From: Boothiomyces macroporosus
Lineage: Eukaryota; Chytridiomycota; Chytridiomycetes; Rhizophydiales; Terramycetaceae
DNA: 30,309 bases
NCBI GenBank assembly: GCA_027604185.1
Contig: JADGKB010000143.1
Coordinates: 1 to 30,309, forward strand
Reading direction: 5' to 3'
This document shows positions 20,925 through 29,043 of the stretch, one piece after another; the first letter of the stretch is position 1, and each line of letters starts with the position of its first letter. Made by a program: the position numbers and the translations under genes. A model generated the notes under the pieces. It worked only from the letters and a program-made list of their open reading frames with translations. It was not told where the DNA came from and did no database searches.

Positions 20925-22028
20925 TTAAGATTGATCTTTACTAAAAAATTTCAAGATGGTGTTTTGCTTCTTTTTTTTAACTGGTTTGATGGGAGTGATT
21001 GATTTCAACTTTACTTGTTTTTTCTGTTTTGGTGGAATATTTTCCATGTCATTATTTTGGTTGTCGGATATATTAAATTGCACCTCCTTTAGTGGCTCTT
21101 TTTCTTTAATATTCCCGATACATGGTAATTGGTCCGATAAAGGTTTGTTTCCAAGTGGGAAATACAGTGATTTCCTGTAATTATTCTTTACTTTAAAAGT
21201 CCATTCTCTTAGTTGAAAGTCGTCAGCAACACTGCATAATTTGTAATCATATTCAGACCAACCGATTCCAGACACATCATTCATATGTCCTTTTAATACA
21301 TTGTCAGTTCCAAATAGAATTATATCATGGCTCTTGCTTCCAACTGCCAGGAATTTCCCACAAAAGGACACATCAATCTTGTTGAAAAAACCTACTTGTA
21401 AAGAATGATGATTGAATATTTTCTTTACTTGTAAATCAAGTGATATTTCGTAAATCTGATTGTTCATTGATAAGCAAAAGAGATTGCCATTAAGACAGCT
21501 ATTTACAAACCCATACTTTCTACTATTCTCATATACATTCAATTCAATAGGTTTGTAGTTTCTAAAATCCCATAATTTCACAATCCCTTCTGATCCCATA
21601 GAGTACAGGTTATACTGGTATTGCAGAGTCGTACTATTATCTTGAATTACTTTTCTGTTTTGAGATCTCGTATCCAGTATGGTAATTGTTTTATCTTTAC
21701 ATCCAACTATTATTTCATTATCATTCTTTATAATTGATTTCACTGCACCATTGAATTTCAAGAACGATTTCGCTTCTGACTTTAAATCGAATAAACACAC
21801 TGTATGATCTTGAGAGCAGCTGTAAATAAGGGAATCTTTGATTATAAAATCATGAATCAAGTTTGAATGCAGTTTAAAATTCTGAAATTTATCATTATGT
21901 TTCTGAATTATACTTCCATTTTCAGTAGATACGAATATCTGGTCCTGGTAATATTTGCAAACCAGAGGTAATTCTTTTAGTGGATGATTTACTGATCCTG
22001 TATTTGTAATTCCGATTTCGACTTTCAT
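20925..22028 (-). CDS. CDT2: Cdt2/DTL-like WD40 substrate receptor of CRL4, with C-terminal PIP box
   Basis: A single-exon WD40 protein of 367 residues. Cdt2 is the CRL4 ubiquitin-ligase receptor that destroys Cdt1, Set8 and other PCNA-bound targets in S phase. Evidence for this identity: GIVKLWDFRNYKP (149-160) contains a WDxR motif (153-156), used by DDB1-binding WD40 proteins, and matches the equivalent DTL blade. ITILDTRSQN (115-124) matches the blade before it. LKGHMNDVSGIGWSEYD followed by DDFQLREW matches the last blade. The extreme C-terminus has a textbook PIP box, QNTILKFF (355-362), after a lysine run, and Cdt2 proteins carry a C-terminal PIP box. The protein is much shorter than animal DTL and lacks its long disordered tail. 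CMR1/WDR76-like proteins also have WDxR motifs but are not known for a terminal PIP box. Confidence 0.75.
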   Translation of the reverse strand: MKVEIGITNTGSVNHPLKELPLVCKYYQDQIFVSTENGSIIQKHNDKFQNFKLHSNLIHDFIIKDSLIYSCSQDHTVCLFDLKSEAKSFLKFNGAVKSIIKNDNEIIVGCKDKTITILDTRSQNRKVIQDNSTTLQYQYNLYSMGSEGIVKLWDFRNYKPIELNVYENSRKYGFVNSCLNGNLFCLSMNNQIYEISLDLQVKKIFNHHSLQVGFFNKIDVSFCGKFLAVGSKSHDIILFGTDNVLKGHMNDVSGIGWSEYDYKLCSVADDFQLREWTFKVKNNYRKSLYFPLGNKPLSDQLPCIGNIKEKEPLKEVQFNISDNQNNDMENIPPKQKKQVKLKSITPIKPVKKKKQNTILKFFSKDQS

Positions 22029-22070
22029 TCGGACAAAAAAATTGGAGAAAACCTAGGTTAAACAGTCTTT

Positions 22071-22180
22071 AAGGTTCAGACAAAGTTTATTTAAGGTTCA
22101 GATAAAGTTTATTTAAGGTTCAGATAAAGTTTATTTAAGGTTCAGATAAAGTTTATTTCAGGTTCAGATAAAGTTTATTT
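22071..22180. repeat. 22-bp minisatellite, five units
   Basis: Five head-to-tail 22-bp units (starts at 22071, 22093, 22115, 22137, 22159), each built on AGGTTCAGATAAAGTTTATT. Unit 1 has C for T in AGATAAAG and unit 5 begins CA instead of AA; otherwise they are identical. The block is bracketed by a second direct repeat, GGTTAAACAGTCTT, at about 22057 and 22184. It lies 43 bp upstream of the Cdt2-like ATG, within its promoter. There are no unique spacers, so it is not a CRISPR array. Confidence 0.9.
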
Positions 22181-22227
22181 AAGGTTAAACAGTCTTAAAG
22201 GATAAATTTTCAAATTTTTGACAAAAC

Positions 22228-22845
22228 TTAGTTTAATATAAGAGTGCTGGCAAATTTATCTTGTTCATTAATAGTGTCAAGCTCTATTATTTCAATTTTC
22301 TCTTCGATTACAACATTCATGTGATCCACAATGTAACAATACAGTAATACCTTTACAGACTGCATAACAACATTTATATCCAGAATCAATCCAATGAACC
22401 CGCAAACCACAAAAACGAAATATCCTAATTGTTGAATAATTGGTAACTGGAACGCTACATGTACAAATTGCATTGTTTCGTATATCAGTACCAGTGAGTT
22501 GAAGACGTAGTGGCCATAGTATTGGTACTCTGTTATCCACGACCGAGTTGATAGCAGTGGTTCAAAACAGCATACAATATACGCAGATATAGAGCAACTA
22601 AGTAACAAGTGACTATCAATTAATTGCAGCTCTAGTATAACCATCAACAATATCTGAAAATCTTGAATAACTGCAATGTCGAAAATCTCGAGTATACCAT
22701 TGATAATAGACACCAATAATATCGCTATTTTCAGTTTCTGATATTTATAGAATGTGGAAGGTATAGTCAGTAGTATTAGTATGAATGATAGTATTGAAGC
22801 AATCATCGTGGATGCGTGAAAAATGGTACAGGATTTATTTGGCAT
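22228..22845 (-). CDS. Multi-pass membrane protein, possible diverged member of the 7TM cluster
   Basis: A 205-residue hydrophobic protein with five to seven probable membrane helices and no recognised family. The open frame continues nine codons upstream to a TTG, but the first ATG is at 22845 (MPNKSC). Helix-like stretches include STMIASILSFILILLTI, KIAILLVSIINGILEIF, QILLMVILELQLI, and GYFVFVVCGFIGLILDI near the C-terminus, followed by VKVLLYCYIV and an acidic tail with EIIELDTINEQD. The last helix and acidic tail vaguely recall TM7 and LTEMEE of the neighbouring 7TM genes, and SWITEYQYYGHYVFNSL recalls their TM5 entry. The protein is about 65 residues shorter. It also lacks the ACGTCA start-proximal element. 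Either a decayed or diverged paralogue or an unrelated membrane protein. Confidence 0.6.
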   Translation of the reverse strand: MPNKSCTIFHASTMIASILSFILILLTIPSTFYKYQKLKIAILLVSIINGILEIFDIAVIQDFQILLMVILELQLIDSHLLLSCSISAYIVCCFEPLLSTRSWITEYQYYGHYVFNSLVLIYETMQFVHVAFQLPIIQQLGYFVFVVCGFIGLILDINVVMQSVKVLLYCYIVDHMNVVIEEKIEIIELDTINEQDKFASTLILN

Positions 22846-22971
22846 ATTTCTTATCTGATAAGGTTCATGCAAAGAAATACTATCAAGAAATTACTTTATA
22901 CCTAATGGAAATGTAATCCGTACAGATGCTAGTTATTCACTATTTATTTCCACGGGAATGATTAAAGCAAA

Positions 22972-23787
22972 TCAGGGGCTAATTTTGACAGTTTTCGCCA
23001 TAGATTCTTCTACTTGCAAAGGCCTGGTCTTCAATCCCAACAATGAGAGCTTCTTGAGCATTTCCAAAACATAAATTAGACATACACAGTGTATTCCCAC
23101 CATGACCTGCACAGTGGTTTGAAGAAGGAAATTGGCTTCTAAATTCACGTTATCTACTTGGTTGATAGTTTCAATAACAAACAAGCCCATTCCAAACCAA
23201 TCGAATAGTAAAATTGATAGATTTAATAGGATCATTCGTTTTAGCTGTTTATGCACACCGCCTTGGTCTCTAGAATACTTCTTTAATTTGAACACAAGAT
23301 TAGTGAGATAGAATCCTTGAGAGTTGTCATAGAGCACAGTCATGCCACCAAACACGTTTATCCCTATTGCATTTGTATCTTGATACCAGATATTCGATGA
23401 TACTGCTGACAGGATGCTAGGAAATAGCACTATTATCACATATGCTGATAATATTACCATTTGCATTACTCTTAGTTTTGAATCAGTGATTTTTTCATTT
23501 AGAACTGAAAATACACGCAGTATCTCTATATTCACCAATGAAATCAACAGTATCTGGAAATTTGAGATATATACACACACGGTGACTAGTACATTAGTAT
23601 GCTGAATGATTTTAATGATATTCAATACACAAATAAGCATATTTGTAAATGTAACAAAGAGAAACAGCTTGAGGATTGTGGACGGCGATTTGCGAATGTA
23701 GTTTAGTGTGTATAATGTGAATAAGATTAGTATTGAAAGGGTACTGATTAGTAGGATGCAAATTGGATTTGACAGTGTGATGGGCAT
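22972..23787 (-). CDS. GPCR-like 7TM protein 1 (minus-strand member)
   Basis: An intronless protein of 271 residues with seven probable transmembrane helices and a very short N-terminus. It belongs to the same family as the five plus-strand genes at 25247-29862. It shares NIEILRVFSVLNEKITDSKLR at the end of TM3, a TM5 segment with DNSQGFYLTNLVFKLKK, LLFDWFGMGLFV in TM6 and a TM7 ending VGIHCVCLIYVLEMLKKLSL. It is the most divergent of the six typical members. Positive residues in the loop after TM1 (YIRKS) and in the TM5-TM6 loop suggest these face the cytosol, so the N-terminus is probably outside, as in GPCRs. ACGTCAC sits 7 bp before the ATG. Ligand and coupling unknown. Confidence 0.78.
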   Translation of the reverse strand: MPITLSNPICILLISTLSILILFTLYTLNYIRKSPSTILKLFLFVTFTNMLICVLNIIKIIQHTNVLVTVCVYISNFQILLISLVNIEILRVFSVLNEKITDSKLRVMQMVILSAYVIIVLFPSILSAVSSNIWYQDTNAIGINVFGGMTVLYDNSQGFYLTNLVFKLKKYSRDQGGVHKQLKRMILLNLSILLFDWFGMGLFVIETINQVDNVNLEANFLLQTTVQVMVGIHCVCLIYVLEMLKKLSLLGLKTRPLQVEESMAKTVKISP

Positions 23788-23794
23788 TTGGCAA

Positions 23795-23801
23795 GTGACG
23801 T
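23795..23801 (-). promoter_or_regulatory. ACGTCA element before 7TM gene 1
   Basis: The minus strand reads ACGTCAC with 7 bp between it and the ATG at 23787. It is the same core found close to the start codons of the five plus-strand 7TM genes. Confidence 0.5.
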
Positions 23802-23910
23802 GTTTCTTTGAAAAATACAGCGATATAGTTGGCTCATATTAATACTATATTGTTTGAAACTTTGCATACTGGGTGTATTTAGGCAAAGAGAAAGATTTAA
23901 ACTGAATATA

Positions 23911-24809
23911 TTAAACTCTAGCTTTTATCCACTCAATGTAAGACTGGATAGTTTGCTCTTTATCCAATTCGTTATGCAGCTCATGGCGCGCTTCTGGAAT
24001 AGATACAAATTGCTTGTCTATACTTTGAATAATTTCAATAAACTTTTCAGAGGCATCGTGGCTAGTCAATTCATCATCAGTTCCATGAGTAATTAGAATA
24101 GGGGTTTTGAAATCAGCAGAGAATTTGTTTAGTATATCATCTCCGTTTGAAAACATATCATCAACCAGTTTGAAATTTACCCACGTGTGAATGAAAGGAT
24201 CTTCCCTGTAAACCTGAACTGCATATTCATCCCTTGAAATGATGTTGTAGTCAAATACTAGAGGGATGCGGGCAGAGTGTAGCAATTTTTGTGATATAAT
24301 AGTCTTGAAAGCTTTTTGCAAAATATTAGGCTCGTGCCCTGCAGAGCTAGGTCGATAAGTCCCTGAAATTAGCAATAATAACCTTCAATTAGAGGAGAGC
24401 AAGCAACTACACCGTCAACTAATTCGGGAAATTCAACAGCGAATCTAATACACAATCCACCACCCATGGAGTGACCCATACTAAAGTGTTTCTTCCCAGG
24501 GATCTTTATCATATTTGTGACCGCTAGTGCATCCTGCATAGTGTATTCCAGACCATCGGTTACACCTTGTTTCCCATATCGCTTTGCAGTTCTACCGAAC
24601 CCTCGTTGATCAAAGGCGCCAATCATCATCCCAGCTTTTGCCATACCAGCAAACAAATGTTCATACCGATTGATATGCTCTCCAAGCCCATGAAAGAAAA
24701 TCACAGTACACAAGACTGGCTGGTTGAATGGAATCCATTGCTTTGTGTATATTTGAGCTTTTTCAGGTCGGTCCAACCAAATTTCTTTGAATTCGTAGGT
24801 AGTGGCCAT
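23911..24809 (-). CDS. YJU3: Monoglyceride lipase-like alpha/beta hydrolase
   Basis: A serine hydrolase of 292 residues, expected to release fatty acid from monoacylglycerol. Exon 1 is 24383-24809, the intron 24363-24382 (20 nt, with an unusual GTTATT 5' end) and exon 2 23911-24362. The oxyanion-hole HG is at residues 40-41 (FFHGLGEH), the nucleophile elbow GHSMG at 112-116 with Ser114, the acid Asp in THGTDDELT and the base His in EARHELHNE. Length and spacing match yeast Yju3 and animal MGLL. The open frame continues 41 codons upstream, but the ATG at 24809 gives the normal family N-terminus (TYEFKEIWLDRP). It interrupts the 7TM cluster; nothing else suggests a functional link. Likely on lipid droplets or membranes, as known for Yju3. 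Confidence 0.9.
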
Positions 24810-25246
24810 AAGATTTTTTAATATCGCAAGATGTTTTGAATCAACTTTTTCATGTGAAACCCGTTTGGACTCCCTATTTCGGAATTGGCACTGGATCAAA
24901 CGGACCGTTAAATTAAGACTGTTCTTAATCAATGGGGCTCATTTATTTGGACAATAGTCCTTGAAAGCAACTCCATGCGGGCAAATTATTCCTGTCGAGA
25001 CGGGGGCATTGACATCCAATATTTCAATTTGTTTGAAATTCATAAATGGAAGGTCGCCGTTTGATACTAGTTGCACAAGATCAAACAGGAATCTGGCACA
25101 ACAAGAGCCTTTCCTGAGAATATCTTTTACAAGGCACCATCTTGTGACAGCCGGTACATTGTGAAACCTGAATATCCTCTGCTAGCCAGCATAAAACCTT
25201 TTGAAATGTTTTTGACACATTTCTCAGGACGTCATTCTTTATCAAA
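24810..25246. other. Divergent intergenic region between lipase and 7TM gene 2
   Basis: 437 bp between two divergent starts. It should carry both promoters. CATAAAAC lies near 25190 and the ACGTCA element at 25229-25235. A 67-codon plus-strand frame (24961-25164) has no recognisable content. No RNA gene seen. Confidence 0.5.
25229..25235 (+). promoter_or_regulatory. ACGTCAT element before 7TM gene 2
   Basis: ACGTCAT with 11 bp to the ATG at 25247; the core resembles a CRE/ATF half site. The position, almost at the start codon, is shared by the other 7TM genes. Confidence 0.55.
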
Positions 25247-26083
25247 ATGACAAGTGACTACCTAATGTTAGTCGCTGTGTTCTTACAAATCACCGCAACA
25301 GTGTACATGATATATAGAGTCATTACCAGAAAGACTGTTAGGATTTTCTTCAATGGATTTCTCACTTTGCTCGTTTTCAACTTGCTGCTGTCATTCGTTA
25401 ATATTAGTTACACGGTGGCGATCATTTCAGGAGGAAGTATTCAGAATTTTTCAATCCCAGCATCTTCAGTTTTGATCTCCGTAATTATATTGATCATCAT
25501 GCTTCTAAATGTCGAATTGCTACGCGTATTCTCCATCCTAAACGATAAAATAACCAGTTTCAAATTGAAAATGGTTTCCTTGGTTGTGATTACTGCTTAT
25601 ATTGGATTAGAATTGATACCGTTTTTGGTTAAATACATTCTAGGTACAACCAGTACTGCAAGATATTATTTCTACAGTGCTCAAGTTTTTGCACTACTGG
25701 GAATTGTTTTAGATAATACGACAGCTTCATATCTATCATTTCTGGTATACAATTTCAAGCAAACTAAATTAAAACTAATTTCAAAGTCTCTTCATGCCCA
25801 ACTCAAGAGACTGGTGCTACTAAACTTGGGTACCATGCTTATTGATTGGTGTGCTCTGGGTGTCTCATTCTACATTGGCATGCATAAAAACATATTTTCA
25901 GCTGAGCAATATGTACCACAGGATGGATACTACGTTATGGTAACAGAGATACTGGTTGGCATCCATTCAATACTACAAATTATCATTCTTAATTCTTTGA
26001 AAACTCTGACATTAACAGAGATGGAAGACGTGCCGTCAGTCATACCAGTTACTACTGTTCAGCTGTCTCCTACATTACAATAA
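25247..26083 (+). CDS. GPCR-like 7TM protein 2
   Basis: An intronless protein of 278 residues; first of five paralogues in a row on plus. Seven helices at roughly 5-25, 35-60, 71-97, 108-130, 145-168, 188-212 and 227-252. Basic TM1-TM2 loop (RVITRKTVR) and a basic TM5-TM6 loop (KQTKLKLISKSLHAQLKR) imply cytosolic loops and an outside N-terminus. Family marks are NVELLRVFSILNDKITSFKLK after TM3, DNTTASYLSFLVYNFKQT through TM5, MLIDWCALG in TM6, VGIHSILQIIILNSLKTLTL in TM7 and an acidic LTEMEDVPS at the start of a short tail. It matches no fungal receptor class I know (Ste2, Ste3, Gpr1, cAR-like, Pth11, PAQR, opsin). A receptor role is inferred from topology only. Confidence 0.82.
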   Translation: MTSDYLMLVAVFLQITATVYMIYRVITRKTVRIFFNGFLTLLVFNLLLSFVNISYTVAIISGGSIQNFSIPASSVLISVIILIIMLLNVELLRVFSILNDKITSFKLKMVSLVVITAYIGLELIPFLVKYILGTTSTARYYFYSAQVFALLGIVLDNTTASYLSFLVYNFKQTKLKLISKSLHAQLKRLVLLNLGTMLIDWCALGVSFYIGMHKNIFSAEQYVPQDGYYVMVTEILVGIHSILQIIILNSLKTLTLTEMEDVPSVIPVTTVQLSPTLQ

Positions 26084-26149
26084 TAAATCCATTCCCATAA
26101 CTATTGTGAAATTCTAATTACAAGTTTTGCAAATAAATTCAACTAATAC

Positions 26150-26156
26150 ACGTCAT
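26150..26156 (+). promoter_or_regulatory. ACGTCAT element before 7TM gene 3
   Basis: ACGTCATTT with 17 bp between ACGTCAT and the ATG at 26174. A TAAATTC stretch lies about 15 bp further upstream. Confidence 0.55.
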
Positions 26157-26173
26157 TTACTCTTTTCAATCAA

Positions 26174-26992
26174 ATGCTGATAGACTATCTTGTTATGCTG
26201 ATCGCCTCAATTCAGATATGCGCAACAGGGATAATGCTGTACAGAGTAATAGTTAGAAAGACTGTCAGAGCATTCTATTACGGATTCCTGTTGCTGATGA
26301 TATTCAACTTGCTTCTGGCAATACTGAATCTCAGCTATCCATTATTATTACTATTTGCAGCTGATATCAATCAGGTTTCCTTTCCTCTATCAAATTTTTT
26401 GCTGAATATTATCGTACTCTTGATAATTCTCTTGGATATAGAATTACTGGGACTATTTTCAATACTGGACCAGCACATTACAGTTTTCAAATTGAAACTA
26501 GCCTCCAGTGTTGCCATTATATTGTACTTGGGTTTAGGGTTAGTTTCACAGATACTTCGGGAGTTTGTTCAAAGTGACTGGGCTCTTCGGTACTATTATT
26601 ACGGATGCGAGATGTTTGCTTTGATAGGGATACTGGTCGACAACTCGATCGCATTCTATCTCCCATTTCTAGTCTACAATTACAAGCAAACCAAAAACAA
26701 ACAAATTTCGCAATCATTGCATCACACTCTAAAGAAACTTGTCGTGTTGAACTGCACGATTATGATAATCGATTGGATCGCATTCGCGCTGTCATTTTAT
26801 GCCAATATCATACTAACAACTTATGGCCCGCGGGATAATTACTATGTAATAATTGCGGAAATCTTTGTAGGCTTTCACTCAATATTTCAAATTATTATAC
26901 TGAACTGGTTAAAGACTTTATCCCTTACACAAATGGAAGATATTCCGTCATTGCCACCGCCATCAACGGTGATCCTTCCAACCAAGACCTGA
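26174..26992 (+). CDS. GPCR-like 7TM protein 3
   Basis: An intronless protein of 272 residues, 90 bp after gene 2. Helices at about 5-25, 36-60, 71-97, 108-128, 143-168, 188-210 and 222-247. The post-TM3 motif reads DIELLGLFSILDQHIT: the Arg otherwise found in the ELLR position in this family is Gly here, which could affect coupling if that Arg plays a role like that of DRY in class A receptors (inference). TM5 has VDNSIAFYLPFLVYNYKQT, TM6 MIIDWIAFALSFY and TM7 VGFHSIFQIIILNWLKTLSL. The tail is LTQMEDIPSLPPPSTVILP, short and proline-rich. Confidence 0.82.
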   Translation: MLIDYLVMLIASIQICATGIMLYRVIVRKTVRAFYYGFLLLMIFNLLLAILNLSYPLLLLFAADINQVSFPLSNFLLNIIVLLIILLDIELLGLFSILDQHITVFKLKLASSVAIILYLGLGLVSQILREFVQSDWALRYYYYGCEMFALIGILVDNSIAFYLPFLVYNYKQTKNKQISQSLHHTLKKLVVLNCTIMIIDWIAFALSFYANIILTTYGPRDNYYVIIAEIFVGFHSIFQIIILNWLKTLSLTQMEDIPSLPPPSTVILPTKT

Positions 26993-27213
26993 ATTAGTTT
27001 CCTAAACAGTAGATTCTAATTTGAAAGTGCTCGGATTGAAGGCATTTGTATGCTGGGAAGACCACCTATCCGATCTTGCCATAGAAAGATTCAGCAGCCT
27101 ATTTTACCAAACAGGCCAATGCCATACCCAGCGCCTCTAATCCAATTTAAAGATAAAACTGCGCACATTCTTGCAGGAAACTCTATTTTGTTGCTCTATT
27201 ATTACGCTCCTCT

Positions 27214-27220
27214 ACGTCAT
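27214..27220 (+). promoter_or_regulatory. ACGTCAT element before 7TM gene 4
   Basis: ACGTCATTTG with 18 bp between ACGTCAT and the ATG at 27239. Its location also argues that the ATG at 27239, not the upstream one at 27050, is the real start. Confidence 0.55.
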
Positions 27221-27238
27221 TTGCACTTTGCAAAAATA

Positions 27239-28063
27239 ATGATATCTGACTATGTTATTTTAACAGCAGTAGCAATTCAAATCGGAGTAACAATAGCAAT
27301 GATTAGATTCGTAATTATCAAGAAAACTGCAGGATTGTTCTTCTACGGCTTTCTGGCGTTGCTAATTTTCAACACGTTATTGGCAATTACAAACTTTTGT
27401 TATGTAGTGGGATTAATCGTTGGAATTGATACTGAAGTATTTTCCTTTCCTTTTGCAAGCTTTCTGCTCTCTTTCATTATCCTTTGTATCGTATTTCTGG
27501 ATATTGAAGTATTGCGAATATTTGCAATTCTAAACAACAAAATCACACCGCTAAAATTAAAGATGCTGACTATATTTTCAATATTCTGCTATATTGCGCT
27601 GGATCTACTCCCACAGGTGTTGGCATTTTTCCTAAAGTTAACGTGGTCTTTTAATTACTATTACTATGGAGCGCAGTACTTTGGATTGTTTGGAATGGTG
27701 ATGGACAATACTATCGCCTTCTATGTTTCATACCTCGTCTTTTCTTTCAAACAAACACAGTCGAAAGAAATTTCTATTGCACTGCATCAAAACATGAAGA
27801 AATTGGTTCGCATGAATTTGGGAATAATGCTTTTAGATTGGACCGCCTTTGGAATATCGAGTTACCTCAGTGCATCACTGTCTAATACGGCAAACCCTCC
27901 TAATCCTGTCATAAGCGCGTACTTTATCATAATAACTGATATACTGGTTGGAATTCACTCAATATGCCAAGTGCTAATTTTAAATTCATTAAAGAAACTG
28001 ACGTTGACTGAAATGGAAGAAGCAGAATCAGTAATTCCTTCCACTGTGGCAGTTGAGCGCTGA
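27239..28063 (+). CDS. GPCR-like 7TM protein 4
   Basis: An intronless protein of 274 residues. The frame is open from an ATG at 27050, but the extra 63 residues are not hydrophobic, are not shared by paralogues and would overlap the ACGTCA element. The start at 27239 (MISDYVIL) matches gene 5 (MISDYLII) and the general family length. Motifs: DIEVLRIFAILNNKITPLKLK after TM3, MDNTIAFYVSYLVFSFKQT through TM5, MLLDWTAFGISSYL in TM6, VGIHSICQVLILNSLKKLTL in TM7, and LTEMEEAESVIPS in the tail. An aromatic run NYYYYGAQYF before TM5 is shared with the other members. Confidence 0.82.
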   Translation: MISDYVILTAVAIQIGVTIAMIRFVIIKKTAGLFFYGFLALLIFNTLLAITNFCYVVGLIVGIDTEVFSFPFASFLLSFIILCIVFLDIEVLRIFAILNNKITPLKLKMLTIFSIFCYIALDLLPQVLAFFLKLTWSFNYYYYGAQYFGLFGMVMDNTIAFYVSYLVFSFKQTQSKEISIALHQNMKKLVRMNLGIMLLDWTAFGISSYLSASLSNTANPPNPVISAYFIIITDILVGIHSICQVLILNSLKKLTLTEMEEAESVIPSTVAVER

Positions 28064-28143
28064 AAGGATTTCAAATAAATATCATTAGCCATCCAATTCA
28101 TTAGCTTGTGCTTGCCCAGTAGAATGAATTTGATTTTCTGTAT

Positions 28144-28150
28144 ACGTCAT
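28144..28150 (+). promoter_or_regulatory. ACGTCAT element before 7TM gene 5
   Basis: ACGTCATTA with 15 bp between ACGTCAT and the ATG at 28166. Confidence 0.55.
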
Positions 28151-28165
28151 TATTTTTTCATTTTA

Positions 28166-28987
28166 ATGATATCAGACTACCTTATTATAATTGCTATCCT
28201 ACTACAGGTAATCTCTACCTTAGCCACAATGTATTATATCATAAAGAGAAGGCGAATTAAATCATTCCGATACGGATTTCTAATTTTACTTGTTTTCAAC
28301 ATTATTATTGCAGTGATAAATCTAGTGTATCCTGCAGGACTATTAGCAGGAATCGATTTACAGAATACGACCTTTCCGATTACCAATTTCCTAGGATCAT
28401 TAATTATCCTGATTGTGTTGGTGCTTGACATTGAACTAGTTCGCGTATTTGCAATACTCAACGAAAAGATCACACCATTCATACTGAAATTAATTTATAT
28501 ACTTTCAATAAGCATGTACGTGGGGCTTCCATTTATTTCGCTAATCATCAAATGGACAGTTCCGCAGCCTTGGGCTTTGACATACTACTATTATTCAGCA
28601 CAGCTATTTTCTCTGTTTGGCATTGTAGTAGACAATTCAATTGCATTCTATCTTCCGTTTTTAGTGTACAACTACAAACAATCACGATCAAAGATGGTTC
28701 CAAGTTCAATGCACCAGACTCTGAAAAGGATTGGGACGCTGAATTTGGCAACCATGGTAATTGACTGGGCGGCATTTTTATCATGCTTTTACGTTAATCT
28801 GATTATTGGCGATTTCAGGATTCCACAAGATGGTTACTACATTTTGTTGGCGGAAATTCTCTTGGGGGTTCACTCAATATTTCAAGTATTGATCTTGACC
28901 TCGTTAAAAGAGCTATCACTAGCAGAAATGGAGGAGATTCCATCTCAGTTGCCACCAGCTACTATAGTACTTCCTCGCGACGGTTAA
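28166..28987 (+). CDS. GPCR-like 7TM protein 5
   Basis: An intronless protein of 273 residues, 102 bp after gene 4. The open frame extends 20 codons upstream to a TTG, but the family start MISDYLII at 28166 is preferred. Motifs: DIELVRVFAILNEKITPFILK after TM3, YYYYSAQLFSLFGIVVDN then SIAFYLPFLVYNYKQ at TM5, MVIDWAAFLSCFY in TM6, LGVHSIFQVLILTSLKELSL in TM7, and AEMEEIPSQLPPATIVLP in the tail. It is close to genes 3 and 4, so these are probably the youngest duplicates. Confidence 0.82.
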   Translation: MISDYLIIIAILLQVISTLATMYYIIKRRRIKSFRYGFLILLVFNIIIAVINLVYPAGLLAGIDLQNTTFPITNFLGSLIILIVLVLDIELVRVFAILNEKITPFILKLIYILSISMYVGLPFISLIIKWTVPQPWALTYYYYSAQLFSLFGIVVDNSIAFYLPFLVYNYKQSRSKMVPSSMHQTLKRIGTLNLATMVIDWAAFLSCFYVNLIIGDFRIPQDGYYILLAEILLGVHSIFQVLILTSLKELSLAEMEEIPSQLPPATIVLPRDG

Positions 28988-29015
28988 AACAGCTTGACAT
29001 GAAATAAATAATGTG

Positions 29016-29022
29016 ATGTCAT
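29016..29022 (+). promoter_or_regulatory. Variant ATGTCAT element before 7TM gene 6
   Basis: One base different from ACGTCAT; 21 bp to the ATG at 29044. Fits the series but is the weakest instance. It follows an AAATAAATAA stretch. Confidence 0.35.
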
Positions 29023-29043
29023 CTGTATAACTTTACACTCCAT

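Noticed and set aside
22071..22180. CRISPR-like array
   Set aside because: Units are contiguous 22-bp direct repeats without unique spacers in a eukaryotic promoter; it is a minisatellite.
24810..24932. 41-residue N-terminal extension of the lipase
   Set aside because: The ATG at 24809 gives the usual family N-terminus; the extension has no recognisable targeting sequence.
27050..27238. 63-residue N-terminal extension of 7TM protein 4
   Set aside because: Not shared by any paralogue, not hydrophobic, and overlaps the ACGTCA element; the start at 27239 aligns with the family.
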